DNA from: Cryobacterium tagatosivorans
GTDB lineage: Bacteria; Actinomycetota; Actinomycetes; Actinomycetales; Microbacteriaceae
DNA: 64,000 nt
Assembly (NCBI RefSeq): GCF_004402215.1
Contig: NZ_SOEZ01000009.1
Location: forward strand, 1 to 64,000
Direction of reading: 5' to 3'
In this document: in pieces, positions 48,123-57,321 of the stretch
Layout: the number at the start of each line of letters is the position of its first letter
Position numbering within the stretch: position 1 is the stretch's first letter
Position numbers and translations under genes: made by a program
Notes under the pieces: generated by a model
What the model was told of the DNA's origin: nothing
The model's database searches: none
The model's input: the letters and a program-made list of their open reading frames with translations, nothing else

Positions 48123-48680
48123 CTATTCCGACGGATCCCGGCCGAGTATTTCCCGCACGGCCTGGACCGCTCGCGCGACGGCCTCCGCGCGGACGGCGTC
48201 GCGGTCGCCGGGCAACTGCAGCGGGATCGCCCACGCCCCGGTTCCCTGGGACAGGCCGATGAACACGGTGCCCGGTTCGTGACCGTCCGAGGCGTCCGGA
48301 CCGGCAACCCCGGTCGTGGAGACTCCGATGTCCGCCCGCTCCCCGCCTACCGCGAGGTGGGTGCGCACGCCGATCGCCATCTGCTTGGCGACATCCGGAT
48401 GCACCGGCCCGTGCACGTTGAGGATGCTGCTGTCCACCGCGAGCAGGCGGTGTTTGAGCTCGGTCTGGTAGGCCACCACTCCCCCGTTGACGACGACGGA
48501 TGCGCCGGGGATGCGGACGAGTTCGGCCACCAGCAGGCCGCCGGTGAGGGATTCGGCCACCGCGATGGTGAGGTGCCGGGCGGTGAGCTCGGCGATCAGG
48601 AGCGCGGTGGGATCGGCATCCGCACCGCCGGCACCCTCAGTTCTGGGGGCAGCGGATTGGGCCGGCACGTGATCAGGCAT
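48123..48680 (-). CDS. cinA: CinA C-terminal domain protein (NMN amidohydrolase type)
   Basis: This 185-residue protein consists only of the CinA C-terminal (PncC) domain, which deamidates nicotinamide mononucleotide in the pyridine nucleotide cycle. Diagnostic patterns are IAVAESLTGGLLVAEL near residue 40, VNGGVVAYQTELKHRLL, STTGVAGPDASDG near 123, and GTVFIGL. It lacks the N-terminal molybdopterin-binding half of full CinA. Its start overlaps the pgsA stop by eight bases. A clgR message probably follows separately after a 201-base gap. An Ala-rich N-terminal tail precedes the domain. Confidence 0.92.
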   Translation of the reverse strand: MPDHVPAQSAAPRTEGAGGADADPTALLIAELTARHLTIAVAESLTGGLLVAELVRIPGASVVVNGGVVAYQTELKHRLLAVDSSILNVHGPVHPDVAKQMAIGVRTHLAVGGERADIGVSTTGVAGPDASDGHEPGTVFIGLSQGTGAWAIPLQLPGDRDAVRAEAVARAVQAVREILGRDPSE

Positions 48681-49275
48681 GGCTGCGGTGCTTGCGGCGC
48701 TCGCGCCAGCCGGCCGCGAGGTAGTCGACGCCGGTCACGACCGTGAGGACGAGGGCGACCGCCATGACGGTCCAGTTCACCCAGTACACCCAGTCGCCGA
48801 GGAGGAGCCAGAACGGCAGGAGCGCGAGGGAGATGGCCACGGCCTGGAAGAGGGTCTTGAGCTTTCCGCCGCGGGAGGCCGGGATGACGTGGTCGCGCAG
48901 CATCACGAACCGGAACACGGTGATGCCGATCTCGCGCACCAGGATGACGATCGTGACCCACCACCACAGTTCCCCGAGGATGGACAGGCAGATGAGCGCC
49001 CCGCCGGTGAGCACCTTGTCCGCGATCGGGTCGAGGAGCTTGCCGAGGTCGGTGACGAGGTTCCGGCGGCGGGCGATGGCGCCGTCAATGCCGTCGGTCG
49101 CGATCGCGACGATGAAGACAGCGGCCGCGGCCCAGCGCAGGGCGCCGTCCTGCCCGGCGTCGGCCAGCAGCATCCAGAAGAACACCGGCGCCATCAGGAT
49201 GCGCACGACCGTGATCAGGTTCGGCAGGTTCCAGTTGCTCGGCGGGGCGGTTGGAACGGTGTTCGGCGTTGCCAT
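48673..49275 (-). CDS. pgsA: CDP-diacylglycerol-glycerol-3-phosphate 3-phosphatidyltransferase
   Basis: This membrane enzyme starts phosphatidylglycerol synthesis. The 200-residue protein contains the CDP-alcohol phosphatidyltransferase motif Asp64-Gly65-x2-Ala68-Arg69-x8-Gly78-x3-Asp82-x3-Asp86, with all three Asp present. There are about five membrane helices. It starts four bases after the ftsK stop and overlaps cinA, so ftsK-pgsA-cinA form one transcript. Of the several actinobacterial pgsA paralogs (PG, cardiolipin, PI synthases), this location and the start NWNLPNLITVVRI fit the PG-phosphate synthase. Confidence 0.93.
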   Translation of the reverse strand: MATPNTVPTAPPSNWNLPNLITVVRILMAPVFFWMLLADAGQDGALRWAAAAVFIVAIATDGIDGAIARRRNLVTDLGKLLDPIADKVLTGGALICLSILGELWWWVTIVILVREIGITVFRFVMLRDHVIPASRGGKLKTLFQAVAISLALLPFWLLLGDWVYWVNWTVMAVALVLTVVTGVDYLAAGWRERRKHRSHA

Positions 49276-49279
49276 CGGA

Positions 49280-52132
49280 TCAGTCCCTGTCGGTCAGTTG
49301 CCAGGCGTCCTCGTCGGAGGACCCGTCCTCTTCAGGATAGTCTTCGGTCATTTTCGCGACCGGGTCGTCGGCGTAGCGGGGGTCGGGAGCGGCATTGGCC
49401 GGCGGATACGCGGCCGCCCGCTGCTCGGCGGCGTGGTGTTCGGCGTCCGAGCCGCGGAGCTTGGCGAGCACGCTCGGCAACTGCTCGGCGCTGACGAGCA
49501 CATCGCGCGCCTTCGACCCCTCCGACGGGCCGACGATCTCCCGCGACTCGAGCAGGTCCATCAGGCGGCCGGCCTTGGCGAAGCCCACGCGCAGTTTGCG
49601 CTGCAGCATCGAGGTCGACCCGAACTGGGTGGAGACCACGAGCTCCGCGGCCGCGAGCAGCACCTCGAGGTCGTCGCCGATGTCGGCATCGATCTCCTTG
49701 CGGGGAGCTTCCATCGCGACATCCGGCCGGTAGTCCGGGCGGGCCTGGCGGGTGACGTGCCTGACGACCTTCTCGATCTCGGCCTCGTTGACCCAGGCGC
49801 CCTGCACCCGGATGGCCTTGGAGGCGCCCATCGGCAGGAACAGGGCGTCGCCCTGGCCGATGAGTTTGTCGGCGCCGGGCTGGTCGAGGATGACCCGGGA
49901 GTCGGTGACGCTGGTCACGGCGAAGGCGAGGCGTGAGGGCACGTTGGCCTTGATCAGGCCGGTGACGACGTCGACGCTGGGGCGCTGGGTGGCCAGCACC
50001 AGGTGGATTCCGGAGGCGCGCGCGAGCTGGGTGATCCGCACGATCGAGTCCTCGACGTCGCGCGGGGCGACCATCATGAGGTCGGCGAGCTCGTCGACGA
50101 CGACGAGCAGGTACGGATACGGCTTGAGCGTGCGGGCGCTGCCGGCCGGCAGCACGATCTCGTTGCTGACGACGGCCTTGTTGAAGTCGTCGATGTGGCG
50201 GAAGCCGAAGCTGGCCAGGTCGTCGTAGCGCATGTCCATCTCTTTGACGACCCACTGCAGGGCCTCCGCGGCCTTCTTCGCGTTCGTGATGATGGGCGTG
50301 ATGAGGTGCGGGACCCCGGCGTAGGCGGCGAGCTCGACCCGCTTCGGGTCGATCAGCACCATCCGCACCTCGCTCGGCTTGGCGCGCATGAGGAGGCTGG
50401 TAATCATCGAGTTGACGAAGCTCGACTTGCCGGAGCCGGTCGAGCCGGCCACGAGGAGGTGGGGCATCTTCGCGAGGTTGGCGATGACGAACCCGCCGCC
50501 GACATCCTTGCCGACGCCGATGGTCATCGGGTGGGTGCTGTTCGTGGCCGTGGCCGAGCGCAACACGTCGCCGAGGGTGACGATTTCGCGGTCGGTGTTC
50601 GGGATCTCGATGCCGATGGCGCTCTTGCCGGGGATGGGCGAGAGGATCCGCACCTCGTTCGAGGCGACGGCGTAGGAGAGGTTCTTGCTCAGGGCCGTTA
50701 CCCGCTCCACCTTCACCCCGGGGCCGAGCTCGATTTCGTACTGGGTCACGGTGGGCCCGCGCGAGAAGCCGGTCACCTTCGCGTCGACCTGGAACTGGCG
50801 GAGCACCTCGGTGATCGAACGGACCACGTCGTCGTTGGCGGCGGACCTGGCCTTGGCCGGCGGTCCGGCGATGAGGGTCATCGCCGACGGCAGCACATAG
50901 GGCGCGGTCGGCTGCGGCGCGGCGGGCTGGGCGGTCGGAGCGGCCAGGGCCGCCTCCAGTTCCTCGAAACCGGGGAGCACCTCGGTCAGGCCGGTCGGGT
51001 CGTCGGCGTGGAGGCCGATCGCCGCCGCGGATGGTTCGACTTCGCCGGTGAAACGCTTGACCGCGTCCTCGGCCCGAACCAGGTCTTCGAGCACTTCGGT
51101 GCCGTAGTGGTCCCGGCGCGGGTTCGCCGGGGTCTCCGCCGGTTCGAGGGCGGTGTCGAAGCCGCCGGTGCCGTCGCCGCCGAGCAGGTCGCGGAGGGCG
51201 TCCACGGCGCCGGAGTCCGCGTCCCGGGCGTTGCCGCGCGGGTCGACGCTGATCGGACCGTCGAAGTCGGGGTCTTCCTCGCGCTTGCTGTTGTTGCGCC
51301 GCCACCAGGGCAGCGCGCTGTTGTCGCCGTCAACGCCGTCGAGTTCGACCTGCGCGGTCTTGTCGAGCCGGGCATCCTTGCCGGCCTGGCGCTCCTCGGC
51401 GTCGGGCAGCTGCGCGCCGAAGAGCCAGGCGTACAGCTCGCGCAGCCGTTCGGGCAGCTTGTTCGGCGGCGTCCGGGTGATGATGAAGAGGCTGAGGACG
51501 AGCAGCAGGATGACGACGATCGTCGCGCCGATCGAGGTGGCCAGGAAGGTCAGCGGGGCCGCGATCATCCAGCCGATCACGCCCCCGGCCAGGGCGAGCC
51601 GTTCCATGCCCTCGCTGGGCGCCGGCGCCCCGCCGAAGATGTGGCAGAGCCCGGAAACCGAGACGAGCAGGATGGACAGGCCGATGCCGACGCGGCCGTT
51701 GTCGTGGATCGAACTGGGCTTGCGGAACAGCCAGATGGCGAAGAGCAGCATGATCACGGGCAGTGCGAAGGCGACCCGGCCGAACAGTCCGCCGAAGGTC
51801 CAGGCGTCGAGGGTCCGGGCGACGGGACTGTTGATCAGGAACCATTCGATGACGGCGCCGACGATCGAGAGCAGCACGAGGAAGAACGGCAGCCCGTCGC
51901 GGCGCTCCTCTTTGGACAGCTGCTCCGGGCCGAGGGCGCGGGCGGCGCCGCCGGTCAGGTGGGCGAGCCCCATCCAGATGCGCACGGCAAGGCCCGGCTT
52001 CGGTTCGAACTTGACGGTCTTCTGGGTCGCCGTCCTGGCGACGGGTTTGCGCGCCGCGGTGCCGCGTGCGGGCGCGCTGCCGCGTGCGGGCGCGGGGCGA
52101 GCGCGACCGGTCGACTTAGTGCTCGTAGCCAT
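49280..52132 (-). CDS. ftsK: DNA translocase FtsK
   Basis: FtsK pumps chromosome dimers through the division septum. The 950-residue protein has a basic Ala/Pro-rich N-terminus, four membrane helices (about residues 75-225), a linker of about 170 residues ([20 protein letters not shown]) and the motor with Walker [14 protein letters not shown] and Walker [10 protein letters not shown]. The C-terminal gamma winged helix ([22 protein letters not shown]) reads chromosome polarity signals. The ATG follows TACCGT by seven bases and is predicted leaderless. It leads the ftsK-pgsA-cinA operon. Confidence 0.97.
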   Translation of the reverse strand: MATSTKSTGRARPAPARGSAPARGTAARKPVARTATQKTVKFEPKPGLAVRIWMGLAHLTGGAARALGPEQLSKEERRDGLPFFLVLLSIVGAVIEWFLINSPVARTLDAWTFGGLFGRVAFALPVIMLLFAIWLFRKPSSIHDNGRVGIGLSILLVSVSGLCHIFGGAPAPSEGMERLALAGGVIGWMIAAPLTFLATSIGATIVVILLLVLSLFIITRTPPNKLPERLRELYAWLFGAQLPDAEERQAGKDARLDKTAQVELDGVDGDNSALPWWRRNNSKREEDPDFDGPISVDPRGNARDADSGAVDALRDLLGGDGTGGFDTALEPAETPANPRRDHYGTEVLEDLVRAEDAVKRFTGEVEPSAAAIGLHADDPTGLTEVLPGFEELEAALAAPTAQPAAPQPTAPYVLPSAMTLIAGPPAKARSAANDDVVRSITEVLRQFQVDAKVTGFSRGPTVTQYEIELGPGVKVERVTALSKNLSYAVASNEVRILSPIPGKSAIGIEIPNTDREIVTLGDVLRSATATNSTHPMTIGVGKDVGGGFVIANLAKMPHLLVAGSTGSGKSSFVNSMITSLLMRAKPSEVRMVLIDPKRVELAAYAGVPHLITPIITNAKKAAEALQWVVKEMDMRYDDLASFGFRHIDDFNKAVVSNEIVLPAGSARTLKPYPYLLVVVDELADLMMVAPRDVEDSIVRITQLARASGIHLVLATQRPSVDVVTGLIKANVPSRLAFAVTSVTDSRVILDQPGADKLIGQGDALFLPMGASKAIRVQGAWVNEAEIEKVVRHVTRQARPDYRPDVAMEAPRKEIDADIGDDLEVLLAAAELVVSTQFGSTSMLQRKLRVGFAKAGRLMDLLESREIVGPSEGSKARDVLVSAEQLPSVLAKLRGSDAEHHAAEQRAAAYPPANAAPDPRYADDPVAKMTEDYPEEDGSSDEDAWQLTDRD

Positions 52133-52139
52133 GGCATCT

Positions 52140-52145
52140 ACGGTA
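52140..52145 (-). promoter_or_regulatory. -10 element of ftsK (leaderless type)
   Basis: Minus-strand TACCGT, seven bases before the ftsK ATG. The remaining gap to the RNase J gene (52146-52292) shows nothing else. Confidence 0.55.
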
Positions 52146-52292
52146 CCGCCGCCCCGGTCGATCGTCCGTCAGCCCACGCCCACTGCAGCCCAACCATCCA
52201 TCGGACGCTCCGAACTGAACTGCGGACAAAGTACCTTCCCGGGCTCGACGAAGGCACTTTCTCCGCATCTCAACCGGCGGGACCGGCGCGGG

Positions 52293-53969
52293 TCAGGCCT
52301 CGATGACGAGGGGCACGATCATCGGGCGCCGGCGGAACGACGCATTCACCCAGCGGCCGACCACCCGGCGCACGGCCTGCTGCAGCGCGTACGGGTCCCG
52401 CACGCCGTTGTGCGCCGCCTCTTCGAGCGCCGCCACGATCTTCGGCTTGACGGCGTCGAAGACGGCGGCGTCCTCGGCGAATCCCTTCGCGTGGATCTCG
52501 GGCCCGACGATGACCTTCCCGGTATTGGCGTCGACGACGATGATGATCGAGATGAACCCCTCCTCGGCGAGCGTGCGCCGGTCCTTGAGGTCGGCCTCGG
52601 TGATCTCGCCGACGGTCGACCCGTCGACGTAGACGTACCCGATGTCGAGCTGGCCGACCTGGCGGGCGATGCCGTCCCGCAGGTCGATCACCGTGCCGTC
52701 CTCGGCGAGGATCGTGTTCGCCTCCGGCACCCCGCTGTCGATGGCCAGCCGCGCGTTGGCGACGAGGTGGCGATACTCGCCGTGCACCGGCAGCACATTC
52801 TTCGGCTTGAGGATGTTGTAGCAGTACAGCAGCTCGCCGGCCGCCGCATGCCCGGACACGTGCACCTTCGCGTTGCCCTTGTGCACCACGGAGGCGCCGA
52901 GCCTGGTCAGGCCGTCGATGATCCGGTAGACCGCGTTCTCGTTGCCGGGGATGAGGCTGGAGGCCAGGACGACGGTGTCGCCGGGGCCGACCTCGATCTG
53001 GTGGTCCCGATTGACCATCCGGCTGAGCACCGCCATCGGCTCGCCCTGCGAGCCCGTGGACATGTAGACGATCTTGTCGTCCGGGATGTTCCCGGCCTTC
53101 TTGAAATCGACCAGCACGCCCTCCGGCACCCTGAGGTAGCCGAGGTCGGCGGCGATGGTCATGTTGCGCACCATCGAGCGGCCGAGCAGCGCCACCCGGC
53201 GTCCGTTGGTGTGCGCGGCGTCGAGGACCTGCTGCACCCGGTGCACGTGGCTGGAGAAGCTGGCGACGATCACCCGGCGCGGCGCCCGGGCGATGACGTC
53301 CTCCAGCACGGGCCCAATCAGGCGCTCGGACGGGGTAAAGCCGGGGACATCCGCGTTGGTCGAGTCGACGAGGAACAGGTCGACGCCCTCGGTGCCGAGC
53401 CGCGCGAATTCGCGCAGGTCGGTGAGCCGGCCGTCGAGCGGCAGCTGGTCCATCTTGAAGTCGCCCGTGTGCAGCACGGTGCCGCCCTCGGTCTTGATCG
53501 CCACGGCGAGGGCGTCGGGAATCGAGTGGTTGACCGCGACGAACTCCAGGCTGAACGGCCCGAGCCGCTCGGTCTGCCCTTCGGCGACCTGCAGCGTGTA
53601 CGGGGTGATCCGGTGTTCCTTGAGCTTGGCCTCGATGAACGCGAGGGTGAGCCCCGAGCCGATCAGCGGGATGTCCCGGCGAAGCTTGAGGAGGTACGGG
53701 ACGGCGCCGATGTGGTCCTCATGGCCGTGCGTGAGCACGACGCCGAGGATGTCGTCCAGGCGATCGCGGATGGGCGCGAAGTCCGGCAGGATCAGGTCGA
53801 CGCCCGGCTGGTGCTCCTCCGGGAACAGCACGCCGCAGTCCACGATCAGGATCTTGCCGTTGATCTCGAACGACGTCATGTTCCGGCCGATTTCGCCGAG
53901 GCCGCCGATCGGGATGACCCGGAGGGTGCCCGGTTCGAGCGCCGGGGGTTCGTATACGTCGCCTGGCAT
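52293..53969 (-). CDS. rnj: Ribonuclease J
   Basis: This metallo-beta-lactamase/beta-CASP ribonuclease has 5-prime exo- and endonuclease activity and works in mRNA decay and rRNA maturation. The 558-residue protein has the metal-binding HxHxDH at residues 81-86 (HGHEDH) and MGILDCG-like VDCGVLFPEE before it. The beta-CASP region contains FSSHVHRVQQ and MSTGSQGEPMAVLSRM, and HVSGHAAAGEL follows. A strong AGGGAGG precedes the ATG. It starts 36 bases after dapA, the usual actinobacterial neighbour, and is probably co-transcribed with it. Confidence 0.96.
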   Translation of the reverse strand: MPGDVYEPPALEPGTLRVIPIGGLGEIGRNMTSFEINGKILIVDCGVLFPEEHQPGVDLILPDFAPIRDRLDDILGVVLTHGHEDHIGAVPYLLKLRRDIPLIGSGLTLAFIEAKLKEHRITPYTLQVAEGQTERLGPFSLEFVAVNHSIPDALAVAIKTEGGTVLHTGDFKMDQLPLDGRLTDLREFARLGTEGVDLFLVDSTNADVPGFTPSERLIGPVLEDVIARAPRRVIVASFSSHVHRVQQVLDAAHTNGRRVALLGRSMVRNMTIAADLGYLRVPEGVLVDFKKAGNIPDDKIVYMSTGSQGEPMAVLSRMVNRDHQIEVGPGDTVVLASSLIPGNENAVYRIIDGLTRLGASVVHKGNAKVHVSGHAAAGELLYCYNILKPKNVLPVHGEYRHLVANARLAIDSGVPEANTILAEDGTVIDLRDGIARQVGQLDIGYVYVDGSTVGEITEADLKDRRTLAEEGFISIIIVVDANTGKVIVGPEIHAKGFAEDAAVFDAVKPKIVAALEEAAHNGVRDPYALQQAVRRVVGRWVNASFRRRPMIVPLVIEA

Positions 53970-54005
53970 GTGCCCTCCCTGGTGGTTGCGCGTGTGGTCC
54001 CGTTT

Positions 54006-54983
54006 CTAGCGGGTGGTGCCGGCTATCCTGGGCAGTGCCCCGCCGGCCGCGGCGTTGCGGTCGGGCCGGAAGTTGGAGAAGTCCACGCCCGGGATGGCGG
54101 TGACCAGGTCGATCTCGTCCTCGATCTGGGCGGCCTCCCACTCCTCGGGACCGACGAGCGGCAGGCGCACCCGCGGGCTGCCGATCCGGCCGAGGCCGTG
54201 CAGGATGTACTTGACCGCGACGGTGCCCGGCACATGGGTCATGCAGGCTCGCACCAGCGGTTCGAGCTGCTTGTGCGCCGCCGTGGCCGTCTTGAGGTCG
54301 CCGGCGTTGACCGCGTCGACCATCTGCCGGTACGGGGTGGCCGCGATGTTCGCGGTGACGCCGATCAGCCCGGTGGCGCCGATGGCCAGGTGCGGGAGCA
54401 CGTTGGGGTCGTCGCCGGAGAAGTACAGCAGGTCGGTCTGGTTGAGCACCCGGCTGACCTGCGCGAGGTCGCCCTTGGCATCCTTGACGGCGAGGATGTT
54501 GGGGTGCTTCGCGGCGCGCAGGATGGTCGCGTACTCGATCGGGATGCCGGTACGGCCGGGGATGTCGTAGAGGATGACCGGAAGGTCGGTGGCGTCCGCG
54601 ATCATCCGGAAATGGGTGAGCACGCCGGCCTGGGTGGGCTTGTTGTAGTACGGGGTGACGATCATGTTGCCGTCGGCGCCGGCCTTCTCGCTCTGCTTGG
54701 CGAGCTGCATGGCGTGGGCGGTCTCGTTGGACCCGCCGCCGGTGATGATCTTCGCCCGGCCGGCCGAGACATCCTTGCCGACCTCGACCAGGCGGATCTT
54801 CTCCGGGTCGGTCAGGGTGGACGTCTCGCCGGTGGTGCCGGTGACGACGATGCCGTCCGCTCCGGCGTTGATCACGTCGTCGATGTGCTTGGCGACGCCG
54901 GGCCAGTCGACCTCCCCGTCAGCGGTGAAGGGGGTCACCAGGGCGACAAGCACCTGGCCGAATGGATTCGATGGCGTAGACAC
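54006..54983 (-). CDS. dapA: 4-hydroxy-tetrahydrodipicolinate synthase
   Basis: DapA condenses pyruvate with aspartate semialdehyde, opening the lysine branch. The 325-residue protein shows VTGTTGETSTL near residue 47, Tyr139 in VILYDIPGRTG and the Schiff-base Lys167 in NILAVKDAKG. The GTG at 54983 (GTG TCT ACG CCA) is preferred because TACCCT lies six bases upstream, fitting leaderless initiation. A frame seven codons longer overlaps that hexamer. It forms a transcript with the RNase J gene. Confidence 0.96.
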   Translation of the reverse strand: MSTPSNPFGQVLVALVTPFTADGEVDWPGVAKHIDDVINAGADGIVVTGTTGETSTLTDPEKIRLVEVGKDVSAGRAKIITGGGSNETAHAMQLAKQSEKAGADGNMIVTPYYNKPTQAGVLTHFRMIADATDLPVILYDIPGRTGIPIEYATILRAAKHPNILAVKDAKGDLAQVSRVLNQTDLLYFSGDDPNVLPHLAIGATGLIGVTANIAATPYRQMVDAVNAGDLKTATAAHKQLEPLVRACMTHVPGTVAVKYILHGLGRIGSPRVRLPLVGPEEWEAAQIEDEIDLVTAIPGVDFSNFRPDRNAAAGGALPRIAGTTR

Positions 54984-54989
54984 AATTAC

Positions 54990-54995
54990 AGGGTA
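54990..54995 (-). promoter_or_regulatory. -10 element of dapA (leaderless type)
   Basis: Minus-strand TACCCT, six bases before the GTG start of dapA. Confidence 0.6.
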
Positions 54996-55040
54996 CCGGC
55001 TCACCGCGGTCGTCTGCAGCCCGGCCGTAACAGAACGGCG

Positions 55041-55778
55041 TTAGGGGGCGACCCGGCCGTTCTTGTTGAAGGCGTCGTAGGTGAGCGGCATGAGCTCGGC
55101 GAAGTGTGCTTCCATTTTCTCGGCGCACATTTCGATCTCGCGCTGCGGGAACGACGGGAAGTGGGTGCCCTCGCGCTTCGTGCGCAGGCTGAGGAAGTTC
55201 ATCAGCGAACGGGCGTTCATGGTCACGTACATCGAGGAGTAGATGTTCAGCGGCAGGATGATCCGCGCGACCTCGCGGGCTACGCCGGCCTCGAGCATGC
55301 GCTGGTAGGCCGCGTAGGCGTGCACGGACACGTCGCGCGTCTGCTGCTCGACCAGGGCGAGCTGCTCGGCAGAGCCGGGCAGGAAGTCGTACGCTCCCGG
55401 CTTGCCGACCTGGAGGAGGTTACGCTCGGGGGCGGGAACGTAGAAGACCGGGTTCAGCTCGCGGTAGCGGCCCGATTCCTCGTTGTAGGAGGCGATGCGG
55501 TGGCGCATGAACTCGCGGAACACGAAGATCGGCGCCTGCACGTAGAAGGTCATCGAGTTGTGCTCGAAGGGCGACCCGTGGCGGTCGCGCATGAGGTAGT
55601 TGATCAGCCCGCGGTCGCGCTTCTGGTCGACCTCGGTTTCCGAGCCCTCCAGGCGGCTCTCCTCGAGGGTTTGCTCGCCCTGGGTCGACACCCGGGCGGC
55701 AAACAGCACGTCGGAGTCGTGGGCGCTGGCGCGAACCAGTTCAACGGTCACATCGGAGCGAAACTCAATCTCAGGCAC
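55041..55778 (-). CDS. thyX: Flavin-dependent thymidylate synthase
   Basis: ThyX makes dTMP from dUMP with FAD and methylene-THF. The 245-residue protein carries the full ThyX signature RHRxxSxNExSxRY as RHRIASYNEESGRY at residues 92-105. The catalytic-site Ser region is in the NIYSSMYVTMNARSLMNFL segment. The GTG start follows TATCGT by seven bases and is predicted leaderless. It lies next to dapA as in many actinobacteria, and is divergent from the thioredoxin-like gene. Confidence 0.98.
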   Translation of the reverse strand: MPEIEFRSDVTVELVRASAHDSDVLFAARVSTQGEQTLEESRLEGSETEVDQKRDRGLINYLMRDRHGSPFEHNSMTFYVQAPIFVFREFMRHRIASYNEESGRYRELNPVFYVPAPERNLLQVGKPGAYDFLPGSAEQLALVEQQTRDVSVHAYAAYQRMLEAGVAREVARIILPLNIYSSMYVTMNARSLMNFLSLRTKREGTHFPSFPQREIEMCAEKMEAHFAELMPLTYDAFNKNGRVAP

Positions 55779-55785
55779 GGCCTAA

Positions 55786-55791
55786 ACGATA
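55786..55791 (-). promoter_or_regulatory. -10 element of thyX (leaderless type)
   Basis: Minus-strand TATCGT, seven bases before the GTG start of thyX. Confidence 0.55.
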
Positions 55792-55878
55792 CCCGGTGGC
55801 GCGTGCCCGCCGGGCCGTGGCTCGCCGCCCGGTCCGCGTAACCTCTCGTCACACACCGGGATCGCAGGCTCGCCCGCG

Positions 55879-55884
55879 TAATCT
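55879..55884 (+). promoter_or_regulatory. -10 element of the thioredoxin-like gene (leaderless type)
   Basis: TAATCT, seven bases before the ATG at 55892. Confidence 0.6.
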
Positions 55885-55891
55885 TGCGAGC

Positions 55892-56338
55892 ATGGAACCG
55901 TTCACCGCACTCGTCGTCATCCTGGCGCTCGTGCTGTCAGCGACCGCGCTCGGCCTGGTCTGGCGCGCGCAGCAGGGACGAATCGCACCGGTTGCCGGTG
56001 ATGTCATCACGCCGACGGATGTCGCCAGCGAGGTCCCCTTCGGCCGGGACGCCACCCTGCTGCTGTTCTCCACCGAGCTGTGCGCGCGCTGCCCCGGCAC
56101 GAGCCGGCTGCTCGCCGGTGTGGCGGGCTCCCGCCCCGGCGTCGCCCACCTCAACGTCGACCTCACCCACCGGGCCGACCTCGCCAACCGGTACGGGGTC
56201 ATGCAGACGCCCACCACCCTCATCCTCGACGGCACCGGCCGCGTTCGCGCCCGCATCGGCGGGGTTCCGCACCGCGCCGGCATCGCCCGGCACCTCGACG
56301 ACCTCACCGGGAGCAGCCATGTCCGCCTCGCGAGCTAG
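55892..56338 (+). CDS. Membrane-anchored thioredoxin-like protein
   Basis: This 148-residue protein has one N-terminal membrane helix (about residues 5-24) and an extracytoplasmic thioredoxin fold with the redox pair Cys64-x2-Cys67 in TELCARCPG. The cis-Pro region is in VMQTPTTLIL. The gene runs into the DUF4395 gene with a 20-base overlap. Thioredoxin plus DUF4395 is a recurring actinobacterial pair, so the two probably exchange electrons across the membrane. The partner and physiological substrate are unknown. Start at 55892 follows the leaderless-type hexamer. Confidence 0.87.
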   Translation: MEPFTALVVILALVLSATALGLVWRAQQGRIAPVAGDVITPTDVASEVPFGRDATLLLFSTELCARCPGTSRLLAGVAGSRPGVAHLNVDLTHRADLANRYGVMQTPTTLILDGTGRVRARIGGVPHRAGIARHLDDLTGSSHVRLAS

Positions 56339-56801
56339 ACCCCGCATCGACCCCCGCGGCCCCCGCTTCGTCGCGGCAATCACCGCCGTGCTCCTCCTGG
56401 TCGTGGTGTTCCTTGCGCTGACCGGGGCAGCCGTGGCCGCGTTGGTGCTGCTCACCGCCCTCGCGGCGCTGTTCGCCTGGGGAGCGTTCGCCGGGGCGGG
56501 CCGGCATCCGTTCGGGCTGCTGTTCAAGCGCTTCGTGCGCCCGAGGCTGGCCGCGCCGGCCGAGCTGGAAGACCCGGCCCCGCCGACCTTCGCGCAGGGC
56601 GTTGGCCTCTTCGTCAGCCTGGTCGGCGTCATCCTGGGCCTGGTCGGGCTTTCCGGCGGCCTAGCGGCCGCGGCGGCCGCCGCCTTCATCGCAGCGTTCC
56701 TCAACGCCGTGTTCGACTATTGCCTCGGCTGCCAGCTCTACCTCCTGCTCGTGCGCGCCGGTCTGCTGGGTCGCCGCGGAACGCCCGCCGGCACCGCTTA
56801 G
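56319..56801 (+). CDS. DUF4395 membrane protein
   Basis: This 160-residue protein has about four hydrophobic segments in two pairs (residues 16-56 and 95-150). The second pair contains the conserved Cys135-Leu-Gly-Cys138 in VFDYCLGCQLYLLL, the hallmark of DUF4395. The paired cysteines in the membrane suggest a thiol-disulfide relay with the thioredoxin-like protein whose gene it overlaps. The ATG at 56319 has GGGAG upstream. By analogy to CcdA/DsbD-type systems it could pass reductant outward, but no direct evidence exists in the sequence. Confidence 0.85.
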   Translation: MSASRARPRIDPRGPRFVAAITAVLLLVVVFLALTGAAVAALVLLTALAALFAWGAFAGAGRHPFGLLFKRFVRPRLAAPAELEDPAPPTFAQGVGLFVSLVGVILGLVGLSGGLAAAAAAAFIAAFLNAVFDYCLGCQLYLLLVRAGLLGRRGTPAGTA

Positions 56802-56877
56802 ACGCCGATGGCCCGGCATTCGGGTTTCGCGGGAGTGCGGCGGTTAGGCTGGGGTTTCACTTTCAGGAGGTAGCACC

Positions 56878-57303
56878 ATGGCGCTTACCAGCGAAGCAAC
56901 AACCGTATGGACCGGCGATCTGAAGTCCGGCCGCGGCACCACGACGCTCGATTCGTCGAACGCCGCGGAGTTCCCCGTCACCTGGGCCGCGCGCTCCGAG
57001 GGCACACCCAACACGACCAACCCCGAGGAACTGCTCGGTGCGGCGCACTCCGCGTGCTTCTCGATGGCGCTGGCCGGCATCCTGTCGGCGGCCGGGCACA
57101 CGCCCGAAAGCATGCAGACCACCGCGGCCGTCACCTTCCAGCCCGGCACCGGTGTCGTCGGCAGCCACCTGCTGGTGAGCGCCAAGATCCCCGGCCTGAC
57201 CGAGGAGCAGTTCGAGGCCTTCGCCGAGGATGCCAAGCAGAACTGCCCGATCTCGAAGGCGCTGGCCGGCATCCCGATCACGATCGAGGCGGAACTGGCC
57301 TAG
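56878..57303 (+). CDS. OsmC-family thiol peroxidase
   Basis: OsmC/Ohr proteins reduce organic hydroperoxides with a pair of cysteines. The 141-residue protein has Cys60 in LLGAAHSACFSMALA and Cys123 in QNCPISKAL, both at the expected places, and begins with the OsmC-type TTVWTGDLKSGRG. AGGAGGT precedes the ATG, so it has its own leader. It follows the thioredoxin/DUF4395 pair, strengthening a redox theme. OsmC versus Ohr cannot be settled by eye; the start TSEATTVWTGDL favours OsmC. Confidence 0.92.
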   Translation: MALTSEATTVWTGDLKSGRGTTTLDSSNAAEFPVTWAARSEGTPNTTNPEELLGAAHSACFSMALAGILSAAGHTPESMQTTAAVTFQPGTGVVGSHLLVSAKIPGLTEEQFEAFAEDAKQNCPISKALAGIPITIEAELA

Positions 57304-57321
57304 GCCGGGGACGGCGCCGCC